This document shows positions 1 to 10,950 of a stretch of DNA of 64,000 bases, piece by piece (position 1 is the first letter of the stretch; each line of letters begins with the position of its first letter). The notes under the pieces are model-generated. The model was given only the letters and a program-made list of their open reading frames with translations, searched no databases and was not told the origin of the DNA. Position numbers and translations under genes: made by a program. The stretch is from NCBI GenBank assembly GCA_025175895.1, contig CM045997.1:105572479-105636478 (forward strand). The letters are read 5' to 3'. This DNA comes from Wurfbainia villosa (taxonomy: Eukaryota > Streptophyta > Magnoliopsida > Zingiberales > Zingiberaceae).

Positions 1-1261
1 ATACGAGAATCAAGTAGAGTTGCCTTAGAAAATGCATGAGGCTTTAGTTTAAGATGAACCAAAACCCACATCTCACATCATATTGACTTGTATGTGTTTT
101 CATACACCCTAGATACATGTGAGATGCTAGGATATGAGTTAAGTTCAAGGTGCATAGTTTTTGCATCTAGATGAACTAAAACTCATCTTATTTCATTTGT
201 GGATCATTGGAAAAGCTTGTGTACAAGTCATGTACATTAAGCCCAAGGAATATGATCCAAAATAAGATTTTAAAAATATTTTAAAATCATTTTAGGAAAC
301 CTTGGTGAAGTCTATCTTTTGATAGCAATCACCATTGATGAAGTTGATACAAAGTGAGCTAAAACTTTGAAATTTTTCTTCACTTTTGAATTTTATATCA
401 ATTTTGATATTTTATGGGTAAAATATTTTTCTATCATTTTCACCCATTGTATTAATCATAAGTATTATACGTATGAATTTTCATGATTTTTCGATATACG
501 TATAATTATTTATGAATTTTCAAAATCCATTTCTAATAATTGAAAATCGGATTTTTCGGTCGATCAACCCGCTTTGGTGGCGATCGATTGATAGAGTGGC
601 GATCGATCTCGATAGAGTCATTCATCGTCGGATTCGATTTGAGAAAACAAGATTGTTTAGCCCATTTTCAGCCATGGTAAAGTTCCCTAACCACTTTTAA
701 CCCTAGGATATGCTTTGGGAAGCATTATAAAGGGTGAAAATCCATTGGATATGGATTAGGAGAGTTGTTAGGATGATGTATCAAATTTAAGGTGTGGAGA
801 GTTCATGTTTGAACTTTGAACCTTATTTTTGACGGTTTAAAGTTCCTATTAGCTTAGGGACTTTCCAAGGACATTGTTGGTGTAATGGTCAAGAGGAAGC
901 AAGCCTTTAGGGGGAGGTATCCATCAAGGGATGATGGATGGTATTTTTCCTTATGAAAGTGAAAATGGGATTTTGAGATACCCAATTTGGAAATTGGGAG
1001 AGTGTATAGGATTGTCTCTCTTGAGTGATATGTGACTTATCACTAGGAAGATAGTAGGCATCCTAGGTATTTTTGGACCAAGAGGGAGATTGTAAGATCT
1101 CATTGGATATGAGACATTGACCTCTTTGGGTGAACCTTTTTGATGTATGTCAAAAAGGGGGAGAAAGGTAAAATTACCAATTTGGGAAATTGGTAAGGGA
1201 ATTTGAGTTAGTGTTCTAACTCAAAGGTATGTGTTTTTTTCAAACATCAAAAAGTGGAGAT
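1..1261 (+). mobile_element. 3' untranslated internal end of a Copia-type LTR retrotransposon
   Basis: There is no coding sequence. The text is rich in short repeated phrases (AAATTGGGA, CAAAAAGGGGGAGAA) like the region upstream of the polypurine tract in SIRE/Maximus-type Copia elements. A purine-rich stretch AAAAAGTGGAGA ends just before the TG that opens the LTR at 1262. The rest of the element lies left of the window. Confidence 0.5.
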
Positions 1262-1363
1262 TGTTAGTGCAATCGGCCTAGGTCACGATTGACCAGGACT
1301 CGAGCTTGACTCGAGAGATGTTTTGATATTCGACAAAAACATATGACAATGTGATTGTCATGG

Positions 1364-1720
1364 GAAAGTCCAAGTCTTGAGTAATTGGCATGAGAAGTCC
1401 AAGCATGAGTCTTGGCAATGGAAAGTCCAAGTGGGACACTTGGCATTTGGGAAAGTCCAAGCATTGGTCTTGACAATGTAAAGTCCAAGCATGGGTCTTG
1501 GCAAGGAAAAGTCCAAGCATGGGTCTTGGCATGGAAAGTCCAACATGGGTTGACAAGGGAAAGTCCAAGCTTGAGTCTTGGCATTTGATAAGTCCAAGGG
1601 GTTTGATATTGGCGACGTAAAGTCCAAGCGGGAGTCTTGGCAACATAAGTCCAATGGTTGGCAGCGTAAATTCCAAGCGGAGTCTTGGCAGTGTAAGTCC
1701 AATGTGCCTTGGCGGTGTAG
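1364..1720 (+). repeat. Minisatellite in the LTR, about 13 units of 20-33 bp
   Basis: Units start AAGTCCAAGC and usually end GTCTTGG; about 13 diverged copies are visible. The periodicity creates long reverse-strand open frames with repeating ...LGL/CLDF... that are artefacts. Confidence 0.85.
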
Positions 1721-1849
1721 ACATCGTTAGCATGACATAGCCGATGGAAGCATCTGAAGGCTAGCGCAATGGATGAACAAGTCATGGATGACTTGGAGGG
1801 ATCCGAGAGGCGTGAGGCTGATGGAGGTGGCTAGAAGGCTTAGGTCTAG

Positions 1850-2216
1850 TGTAACGACCTGGCCCCTATTGGCGGAAATTCGACGACCCCTATTGGTCGA
1901 CGACCGTCGCCCCTATTGGCCTGTCGTTACTCACTCTTCACCCACAGTGGGTTTGCCTTCAGATTGAACTCTAGACCTCCAGGCTAAGTACTAAAGTTTA
2001 TGAATCCTGGTAACCAAGTGATCCTTGATCACTTGGTTACCAGGATTCATAAACTTTAGTACTTAGCCTGGAGGTCTAGAGTTCGAATCATGGGGAAGGC
2101 AAAAACCCACTTCCAGGGGTGGGAAGACCAGGTGAGTAACGATATGCCAACAGGGGCGACGGTCGTCGACCAATAGGGGTCGCCGAATTTCCGCCAATAG
2201 GGGTCGGGTCGTTACA
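1850..2216. mobile_element. Foldback element, 367 bp, 5-bp target duplication TCTAG
   Basis: The two halves are near-perfect inverted repeats of about 180 bp around the palindrome GTGATCCTTGATCAC. The ends are TGTAACGACC and GGTCGTTACA, flanked by TCTAG at 1845-1849 and 2217-2221. It has no coding capacity and was inserted into the Copia LTR. Confidence 0.8.
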
Positions 2217-3119
2217 TCTAGGCTAAGGGTAGTCTAGCAAGTATGGGGAAACTATACTTGGGTTAAAACCTCATGTTTGAGGTGTGTCATTGGATCGGGT
2301 GTCATGTGGCGATGACCGCATGAGTCAACTAGGGTTTGATGGAATTGGCCTAGCATGATCGCGAGGTGGGCGGCGACTAATTGTCGAGAAGTCGATCGAT
2401 CGTGTGATCGATCGGTACCGGTGCTCGATATTCGAGACAGATGAGTCTCACTCGACTGCTAGGGCTAGCAGTCGAGTGAAGGCTCGATCGGTTGATTGAT
2501 GGGCATGATCAGTCGACTGATGTCCTATCCGTTGGATTTTTTCAGCGTGGATTACACCGTTGTCTCACAGCAATAGTGTCATCAGTCGACTGATCGGCGA
2601 TTTCTAGCCCAGGCAGAAGCTTTAAATGGAGCTCGAGGAGGAGGAAATCAACAAGGTTCTTTGAGGTGTTTTGGGGCGAGTTGCTGCTGCAATTCAGGGT
2701 CTCCAAGTGCTACTCGATCAACCTAGCAAGCAAGCATTCAAAAGAGTTTTGTGTAAAGTTTTCTTTGTATCTCTTGTTGTATTTCATATTGTATTTGCTT
2801 GTTGTATTTAGTTTATTATTGTAAACTATTGTAAGAGGTTTCTCCTCCTCCGACTTGTGTCGAGAAGGAGTTATTTCATAGTGGTGTGTGATTGGCATCG
2901 CTAGAGCTCTTTAGAGCTCGATCCGTGGAGTAGGAACTGTTCGGTTCCGAACCATGTTAAATACTTGTGTTTGCGTGTTTGTCTATTTTTTTATTGATAT
3001 TTATTATTATTCCGCTGCGCGCTAACGATTGTGTAGAGATGAATGCAATTGAATTCCATCTTGCAACTAGCACGACGTTATTCACCCCCCCCCCTCTAGC
3101 GGTCAACATTTCCTCTACA

Positions 3120-3338
3120 GGAAAACTCTGAAAGACACGTTTAAGGTGATACGAATATGTATTTAGACGACCAATAAATGTTCTAATTCGGCGATGTAAA
3201 ATAATGACAAATATATATACCAAACGAGGAAGAGGAAGACAAAAAAAGATTTGGTTAGTAATAATAAAACACGATAAAATTTATTTAAGTATAGATGATG
3301 ATATAGTAGAGGATAGGACCCAATGACATAGAAGGATA
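3120..3338 (+). mobile_element. RTE-type LINE 3' fragment, left part
   Basis: It matches the end of the better-preserved RTE LINE at about 36,520-36,730 (phrases TTTAGACGACCAATAAAT and AGATGATGATATAGTAG). It represents the C-terminal end of the reverse transcriptase frame, 5'-truncated. It is separated from its tail by the solo LTR 3339-4993. Confidence 0.7.
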
Positions 3339-4993
3339 TGTTAGTGTCAGTCCTTAGTATCAATCATGAGATGATTGATTAGGGATCATATGTATCATAT
3401 TTCATTAATAACAGGCAAAGATTGATTATTATATTTACTTTATGCGTGTGCCAACTAAGTAAATATAATAATGCCCTTGAATAGTAGGTTCTAATCTACA
3501 GTATATCAATTGGTAGAATTGATTATGAGAAGCTATAGAGAACACTATACTTAAACATTCCTAGTCAAGTATTGTATTAATAGACAAAGGAATATATTAA
3601 TATATTGAGACTAGCATGTAGGTCAATGGATGACTTGATCCCACAAGTCATGGATATGTGATATCATATTGACACATAGGTATATATATTGGAGAATATA
3701 TGTACTGAATTGACCCATCATGAGAAAGTGTCATGGATCATTATATGAGTGTCATATACTTTCTCATGTGACTATTGGTATGAATAGTCCTTAGACCTGA
3801 AGTCATTACGGTTCTCTACATAAGGAGTTATATACTTTGGTATCGTCTAACATCACCCGTAACAGGGTGCACTATAACGGCGATTGTTGGGTATGTAGCA
3901 AATCATGCGGAGGGATGTGAGTGATGTAGATGAGATCTATCCCCCCCCCCCCCATATGACGGGAGTGATATCTTTGGCCTCTTGATAGAGTATGACCACA
4001 AAATGCATGGTCATGCTCAAATGAGTCAATATGAGATATTGAGCTCATTTGTTTGAGTGAGTCTACTTGGGGATCAAGAAACATAAAGATCGATAAGGGG
4101 ATGATACAGTCTATGCCTCATTGATCGATCTAAGATATCAAGGATAGAAGGGCACCATCATACATGATAATAGTCACGGAAAGGTTGTCGGATCTCGACT
4201 TTCTTGTAACTTGGATAGCAATGATGTATTGCTAGATACCACTTATTGCTTATGCGTCTAAAAGGGATTTTAGACACATTGCCAACATTACAAGAGCTTA
4301 TTGGGTCACACACAAATGACATTCTATTTTGGAGATGGTTTCTTTTAGTTTGACTAAAAGAACAATTGAGCAAATGGCCAAGACTTGAGTTAGACTCAAG
4401 CTGGTTGAACTTGAGTTAGACTCAAGTTAAACCATGGAAGATGATTCATCATGCAAGAGAATACCAAAGGTCTTGGTATTCATGATGAGGAGATGAGAGG
4501 TTTTATGCATTGATGAAAGAGAATACCAAGGGTCATAGTATTCATTAGGAGATAAGGAAGTTGATGGCTTGGTGGTTTTTTGGATATGATTTCAACGTGA
4601 AAGCAAAAGGGTGCTTTCGTGTTTTGGACGTGCAAGCCAAGAGCTCCTCTCCTTCTTCCCCTTCTTTTCTTCCAAGTGTTCTAGTGGTTTGCTGGGGTTG
4701 CTAGCACAACGTGACTCCAACACTACTGAGTGTTAGTGTGGATATCGTGGAGATATGGTTGTCCTTGCCGTATAGAGATCCGAGAGTGCTTGGATTAGCG
4801 GGATTGCGAAGAACTCGCATCGAAGGTATACTTCTTCCTCTAGATAAGATCTAGACAAAGTAGGATAATCGAAACGATTTATATGTTTTGCATGGATCTC
4901 TGGAGGGATTCGATTTATATTTTATTTCCACTATGGTTGTGCGAAGTATTTGCCCACGATATTGTGAATGTCACGATCCGAATTTTCCCTACA
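3339..4993 (+). mobile_element. Solo Copia LTR inside the LINE, target duplication GGATA/GGATC
   Basis: It runs from TGTTAGTGTCAG to TTTCCCTACA. It contains the phrases CATCACCCGTAACAGGGTG and ACTATAACGGCGA, typical of monocot Angela/Tork-like LTRs. It is flanked by GGATA (3334-3338) and GGATC (4994-4998). It contains a C-tract of 12-13 bases near 3,943. Confidence 0.65.
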
Positions 4994-5110
4994 GGATCCA
5001 TATAGTCGGCCCTATCTAGTGGGATAAGGCTTGTTGGTTGTTGTTGTTGGTGGTGGTGGTGGTGGTGGTGATGGTGTTGGTGTTGTTATATTTGGTTGCA
5101 TATACTTATA
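4994..5110 (+). mobile_element. RTE-type LINE 3' tail with TTG/GGT microsatellite
   Basis: It reads CCATATAGTCGGCCC...GTGGGATAAGGCTTG and then runs into TTG and GGT repeats (about 5,034-5,085). This is the characteristic tail of plant RTE LINEs and continues the fragment that stops at 3338. Confidence 0.75.
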
Positions 5111-6262
5111 AAGAATAAATTATAAGAGGTTTCTTCATTTCCGAAAGGTACTTGATAAGGAGAAAGGATAATGGATCTATTGTTAGGAGTTAAACTGTGG
5201 AGTATGAACTAGAGATTTTGAATCATATAAAACAATTTGTGTTTGTGATGCTTGTACTTATTTTATATTTTATTTTCTCTATATTTATTAACGTGTTGTA
5301 AATAAGTATGCAATCGATGATCAAATCACGAATACTATTTGTCTCCTAGCGACATCATGGTCCCAATAATATACAACAAAATAATTAAAGTAATGACACA
5401 TACGCTAACATATTCGATGTAATGCAATTTAAAACTCTTACTCTTACTCCACATTCTATACTTTTTCGATGCATTACTAAAAGCCTCAGTGGTTTATCTT
5501 ATTCATGGACTTTCTTCAGAGGTAGAGAAATCTTTTATAAACTTTCTTACAATATGAACAATAGAAACTAAGAAAAATAAGGCTTAGGATTACACTAAAG
5601 AGAGCTTAAAATATGAATGCAAATAAGTTTGAAAGTTAGCCTTCAAATGTTCATGTTGTTCTCCTTTTATAGTCTTCCAACATCTACAACTTCAATTGCT
5701 CGTTTGTTATTCTGTCAAGCTACAACTCTTTTTTTAGCTGGCACCAGGTATCCAAGCCTCTTTGGCCCGACTAATCCTGGGGGTGGTTTGTCCATCTCCA
5801 CGAAAGTTTCTCATCGGCCACCAAGATAAATCGAGGAACGCTCACAGCGGACAGCCCAACAACCGAGCTTTCTTAGGCCCAACACTCCATTTGGAGGAAA
5901 TTTCTGTAAATGTGACACAGCTGGAGTTCGAATTTTAGATGTTTGAGAAACTGCATGGATACCCAGTCACTACGCACATATCATTGAAACATAGAGCCCA
6001 ATAGCTACAACTTCAAATGTATCATTAGTTGATTATTTTTATAATCACAATAGCTCTCAATTTACCCATGGCTATTCTAATAGACTATTTTCTTATGACC
6101 TTTAGGTTTGTGTTAAATTAGTGGCTACTTATTTTTTTTTATCATCAATCGACTAAAATTTATCATATGTTGACTAACTCTAGATTAGTCTACTGTCTAG
6201 TCGACTCAACCATAAATAGAAAAAAATTATTTACTATTTGATCGACTTGAGTGACTACTTAG
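5111..6262. repeat. Decayed Copia-type LTR remnants
   Basis: 5,125-5,350 resembles, at low identity, the LTR segment at 2,830-3,110 (AAGAGGTTTC, GTGGAGTA, TTGTGTTTG, CTCCTAGCG). 5,500-6,260 resembles LTR sequence in the other orientation (TTTCTTACAATATG, TTTTATAGTCTTCCAAC) and carries GTCGACT motifs. No gene was seen. Confidence 0.4.
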
Positions 6263-7347
6263 TGTTGGATCGAGAAGCGTCGCTAGAGGGGGGGGTGAAT
6301 AGCGATCGTAAAACTTTCGTTTTCGTTTGTTCGATACGCAAAGTAAACGAGTAAACACAGCGGAAAATAAAATGACACGTTTATTTTACTTGGTTCACAA
6401 CCCAGTGGTTGCTACTCCAAGGCCCTATCGGTCCTTGACCGCGTACGGAGGGCAAAGCACTATAACGTCTCCTCCTCGTTGGAGGTAGGAGACAACGATC
6501 ACAAAATCCGAAAGTACGAGGATGAGGCAACAAGCCTACCTCACCTCGTTACAAAAAAAACAACGAATACAATAATAAAAAGTATTACTAGATGCTGCTG
6601 CCGACGAAGAAGATCTGAGGTTGTCGTCGCGTCGACGTTATGACGGTGTTGAAGCGTTGGCGTTGTAGGAGCACTTGATGAATAATTGATGTGTTTTGGA
6701 GTGGAATCCTCCCCTCCTTTTATAGACTTTGGCCTCTGATATTGTCTCCTATTTCTATGGATCGGATCATGGATTTTTCCAAATTTTATCGCTGGCGGCC
6801 GCGCCAAACGTTATCCGCTTTGACATAGCGCCAAAAGGCCGAAGTCGTCGCCATCACGATCGATGCCTCTCATCACGATCGATGACGATCGATGCATCTC
6901 ATCACCAATGATAATGATCGCCCAATGTCCGAATGATCGCACACCGCCACTTCCCTGCAGTAAGAGATTAGCTCGGAAAATGATAAATATGACGGTTTCT
7001 AACCGTCCGATCTCGACCTAGACCTTCCACAGGAAGTCTTAGTCGAATCGTCGCCTACGGTCGTCCCCGTAAAGAGGACACGACCTTATAATCTCTCACT
7101 CACACGAGCTTACCTCGATAGTAGCTCTCGCTTCCGGCCTTCCACTCGATTCCTTCGGCTCCCTCCGAATTCACTCAAGTGTCGCCCGACCACCACGGCT
7201 TCCTCCGGGTGTCGCTAGCCTTCAGCTCCAGCTTTAGTACTTTTCTGCACACTTGATTTAGCTCGTGAGATAACAATATAAACTTAACTTTGTGTCTTTG
7301 CCATAATCAAAACACAGGTTCGATTATCTAGTGCCCCTGCACCAACA
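6263..7347 (-). mobile_element. Solo LTR of a Copia-type element, target duplication CTTAG
   Basis: It runs TGTTGGATCGAG to CTGCACCAACA, 1,085 bp, flanked by CTTAG at 6258-6262 and 7348-7352. The GCTAGAGGGGGGGGTGAATAG near the left end is the reverse complement of the LTR 3' end seen at about 3,085-3,102, so the LTR lies on the minus strand. Confidence 0.85.
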
Positions 7348-7602
7348 CTTAGTCGACTCAACCACCATCAATCGACTAGAATATATTATTAGTTAATGGA
7401 CTTCATGTCACTCGAATTTTCAATCTACTTAGCCACCAATAAAAATATATTATTCATTGGTTGAACAACTTAAGACAACTACTTAGTCAACTCAACCACC
7501 AGTTGATTAAAAACTATACTTGGTTAATTAAATTATTGACAATGATAGTATTAGATTAAATTGAAGACTATCCTCTCTCTCTCCTAGAAACAAGTCTCTT
7601 AA
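7348..7602. other. Non-coding old repeat sequence flanking the MITE nest
   Basis: It contains GTCGACTCAACCACCA phrases that also occur left of the solo LTR (6,150-6,260), so the LTR inserted into this older repeat. No gene was seen. Confidence 0.4.
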
Positions 7603-7638
7603 GGCTACGTTTGATACGGAATAATCAAACTTATATAT

Positions 7639-7853
7639 GGCTATGTTTGGTACGGGGTAATGTAATCAACCTTGTAATGTAATCAAGTTTGTAATGTAAT
7701 GTAATGTAATATAATGTGTATTACATTACTGTGTTTGGTTAGCGATTGATGTGTAATCTTTGATTACAAAAATGATTACATTCGTTTGTTTGGTATCCAT
7801 ATTTGTTATAAGGAATGTAATTCATATTATTATAAAATGACAAAAATACCCTT
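7639..7853 (+). repeat. Terminal inverted repeat of MITE copy 1 (left terminus)
   Basis: About 215 bp, nearly identical to the reverse complement of 19,800-20,016 (TTTGGTATCCATATTT, AATTCATATTATTATAAAA). It is rich in TGTAATGTAATC words. Confidence 0.85.
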
Positions 7854-7855
7854 AT

Positions 7856-8018
7856 AAGGTTGTCGCCGATCGCCGGTGGGCACCGGTCGATCGTCGCCCG
7901 ATCGCCGGTCGTCGGTCGCCATCGGTCGGTCGTCGATCGTCGATCGCCGTCGATGCGTGTCATGCCGGTCGCCGGTCACGCCGATCGGTCGTGCCGCCGA
8001 TCACGATCACGATCGCCA
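7856..8018 (+). repeat. GC-rich core of MITE copy 1, left piece
   Basis: Dense CGATCG, GTCGCC and CGGTCG words. It is interrupted at 8019 by the Gypsy LTR and resumes at 18,651-18,737. Confidence 0.7.
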
Positions 8019-10929
8019 TGTAAAATACTGAAATTTAAAATACGAAATTAAATGGCCAAAATTTCGGGGAAATAATCCTAGGGATTATTTTCGAGATTTT
8101 TAAGAATTTTTCTGGATTTAATCGGAGGTCGTACGAGAAAATTTCGGGGATAAACTTAACAGGCTTTTAAAGGACCTATTTGGACTAGTTAATAGGATTA
8201 ATAAACTCAGGTTTTTACTTTCTAATTCCCGTTCTTTTTCTCCCCGCCGCGTTGGTTTCTCTCGCGCGACCCCCTCTTCTCCCGACCTCGCGCAACTGCC
8301 GTCGTTCCCACACTTTTTCCCGAGCCCCTCTTCTCTCGGCGATTGCTTCTCTGCCGACGATCAGGACTCGCCGGCTTCTCCTCCTCGCCTTGGACCGCCG
8401 CGCGATGCCCCTCTTTCTCCGCGGCCGCGCGACGCCCTTCTTCTTCTCCGCAGGCACCGGCTCCTTTGTCACTGACGCCGCCGGTTTCGCCTGTAGCCTC
8501 CGGATCGCCGTCGCCGTAGCCCTCTCTGCCACCGATGTCGCCGCCTGAGACCTTGCGGTTGGTTGTTCCTCCTCAAGCGTCGGCAAGTGCTCGCCTTCCT
8601 TATGCCAAGGCCGCTGCCGCTCGCCCGAGCCCCACACGTCGACGACCAGGCCGTCGTTGCTCGCCGAGACGCACACGCCGCCTCCATCCACGACATCCTC
8701 CGCCGACTCCTCTGCTACTGTCGTTGCTGCAGTGCCTTCCATCGCCGGATTGAGGGGGGGTGTCACGGTCACTTGTTGTCGAAGCAAGATCGTCGTGTGG
8801 GGTGCTAGGGCAGCAGCAGGAAATTCCGGTGAACAGGGGACAGGAGAAGGAAGGGCTGCCGAGGGACTTCTAAGGAAGGTAAGCGGTATTTACAATTTTA
8901 ATGTGAGTACTGATAAATTTCTTTACTGCTGTGTGTGGATATCTGTGATGAAATTGGTGATTAGGGGTCAGGTGTGTTGATGTCGACTGTGAATTGGAGG
9001 TTGCGACCGCGTAGCTATGAGTGAGAGAAGAAGGTTTATTTGAGCTGTGTGTATGTCACCTAGGGTTAGGTTGGATTTATACTTCTGATTCGGTGTGATG
9101 ATGATCGGTTCTGTAATTCAGTATGGAGGATTGATTAGGTTGAATAGGATAATTAAATCAATCTGGTGGATCGGATATGAGGTCGAGGTAGGATTCGATT
9201 CGATCATTTGTTGTGAGATGGATAATAGTTTCATATGATGAGTATTGATCATGGTGAGATTAATTGCAAGGATATGTTCTTGGATTGAGGAGTTAATCAC
9301 AATTTGTGATCTACGGGTTGAGGGTCTATTTGGGGATACATAGTAGTAATTTAGCACGTTGTCGTGTGCTTGGATTTGATGGATTTACTTTGGATTAATT
9401 GGTTATGGAAGGAATCGATTAGTATTTGATTTGTCGGTGAATGGTATTTTGTGCTTAACAATAGTTATGCATTATGCAGGTTTCGGTCACGAGGCAGGAT
9501 CACGGTCGTGACGATCTGGTTCTCTTTGCGGATAATTGGCAGGCGGGTATTTTGACTTATCTTTTAGATATAGTCATTGTTGATATGCTAGTTAGGATAG
9601 CTTACAATAATTTTTCATATTTATATGCCTGGTATGCTTTTGGTGCCTACTAGATACATGCATGTGATAGGATATGATTATATTTCCCTGTTTAATTTGG
9701 ATCATAGTACATGGATCAGGGATATGTACATATTGATTGTACATATTATTCGGATAGGTATTTTGAGGATTTACATGCTTTAGTATCATGCACCATTTTT
9801 GCATGATTGCATGCTGGCTGGACAGGGTTCCATTATTGTTGAGCCCGCAGCCATATTACATGCACACCTTGTTAGTGGTACATCGAGGAGGTGTGTGCGA
9901 TTGCTGTCGACTCCATTCATTGGTTCGCTCATGGGTAGCGATGAGGCAGCGTGGTAGCGGGCAGGGATCCCTCCTCTGGTCTATGACACCGGGAGATGAG
10001 AGCTTAGCTCCCCCACTATGTTTGGGGTAGGAGGATAGGTGTACTCCGACAGCATCCTGTCCACTCGGTCACTCAGGAGCAGTGATGGCAGAGTGCACAG
10101 TTGTCATAGCCCTACCCACTCGGCTTCACCATCGCGTGTGAGGCGGCTGACTGGCGTCAGGGGTGACCATGTCATTGGCACGGCATGCACTTTGCACAGA
10201 TTGCATTTGTATTGTGTTTGCTGCATTTGTATTGATGCCTTGGATGTGCATATGATTGTCATGCATACAGGATACATGTTTATATATGGTCAGGACTTTA
10301 TTACTTCTAGTCAGGCACATGCTCCTATATCAGGGTAGGAGATTCAGGTAAGTACAGTCATTTTGTATTTCTTGCTTGCATACCCTATTTATGTGAGACT
10401 GTACTGGCATGATATTTTTATTGTTAGCTATACCTTACTTTGCATATCTACTATACCCGCAGAGTTCTTTGAACTCACCCCGTTGATTATATCTATTTCA
10501 GGATGAAGCTGTCAGGAGAGTCCAGCTGCCAAACCCCCTCGTCGTGGAAGTGTATTTGGTTATTTGTTTTTTTTTGTTTTGGATATCTTGTTTAGAAGAT
10601 ATATTTTGGACTGGAATTGGATTTATGTATTCGTGGATTTTTAGTGTCCTTATGGACCTCTGTTCGGAGTTTTGTTCGGGATTGGATTTTGGTTGAGTAT
10701 TCCTGCCCAGATGGTAGAAGGGGTAGGTTTATATGTGATATACTTTTGATTAGGTCATTTGTTTGTTGGCCTGAGGCCTAATTATACTCTGCGTGTGTTG
10801 TTTGGATTCCGGTCGTGTTGACCGATGTATGTGGCCGTGTAGGCCTTGTATGTAAATTTGGGATTGTCGCCCGTACAGTGGAGATGCTGCCGAATTTTCG
10901 TCTGGCAAGGTCTCCTTCGGGGCGTGACA
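8019..10929 (+). mobile_element. 5' LTR of the Gypsy element (2,911 bp)
   Basis: It opens TGTAAAATACTG and closes GGGGCGTGACA. A CT-rich then GC-rich leader (8,215-8,790) has overlapping open frames on both strands that also occur, with indels, in the 3' LTR. They are LTR sequence, not a host gene. Confidence 0.88.
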
Positions 10930-10933
10930 ATTT

Positions 10934-10950
10934 ATTTGGTATCAGAGCGC
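10934..10950 (+). other. Primer-binding site (initiator Met tRNA)
   Basis: TTTGGTATCAGAGCGCC lies four bases after the LTR end. TGGTATCAGAGC is the standard plant Met-tRNA primer site. Confidence 0.85.

Larger units (their letters stand above)
1262..3119 (+). mobile_element. 3' LTR of the same Copia-type element
   Basis: It opens TGTTAGTGCAATCGG and closes with ATTCACCCCC..CTCTAGC...CTACA, the usual 3' end of this LTR class in plants. It holds a minisatellite and a foldback insertion, so the native LTR is about 1.5 kb. It contains CAGTCGACTG motifs shared with the LTRs near 62,900-63,900. Confidence 0.6.

Noticed and set aside
1364..1720. CRISPR-like spacing of repeats
   Set aside because: The repeats are diverged, lack unique spacers of constant length, and lie in a plant LTR.
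1264..1785. Three overlapping minus-strand frames of up to 173 codons
   Set aside because: They translate the minisatellite in three frames and show no domain.
8215..8980. Arg/Ala-rich open frames of up to 190 codons on both strands
   Set aside because: They lie in the GC-rich leader of an LTR and recur with frame-changing indels at 15,390-16,180.
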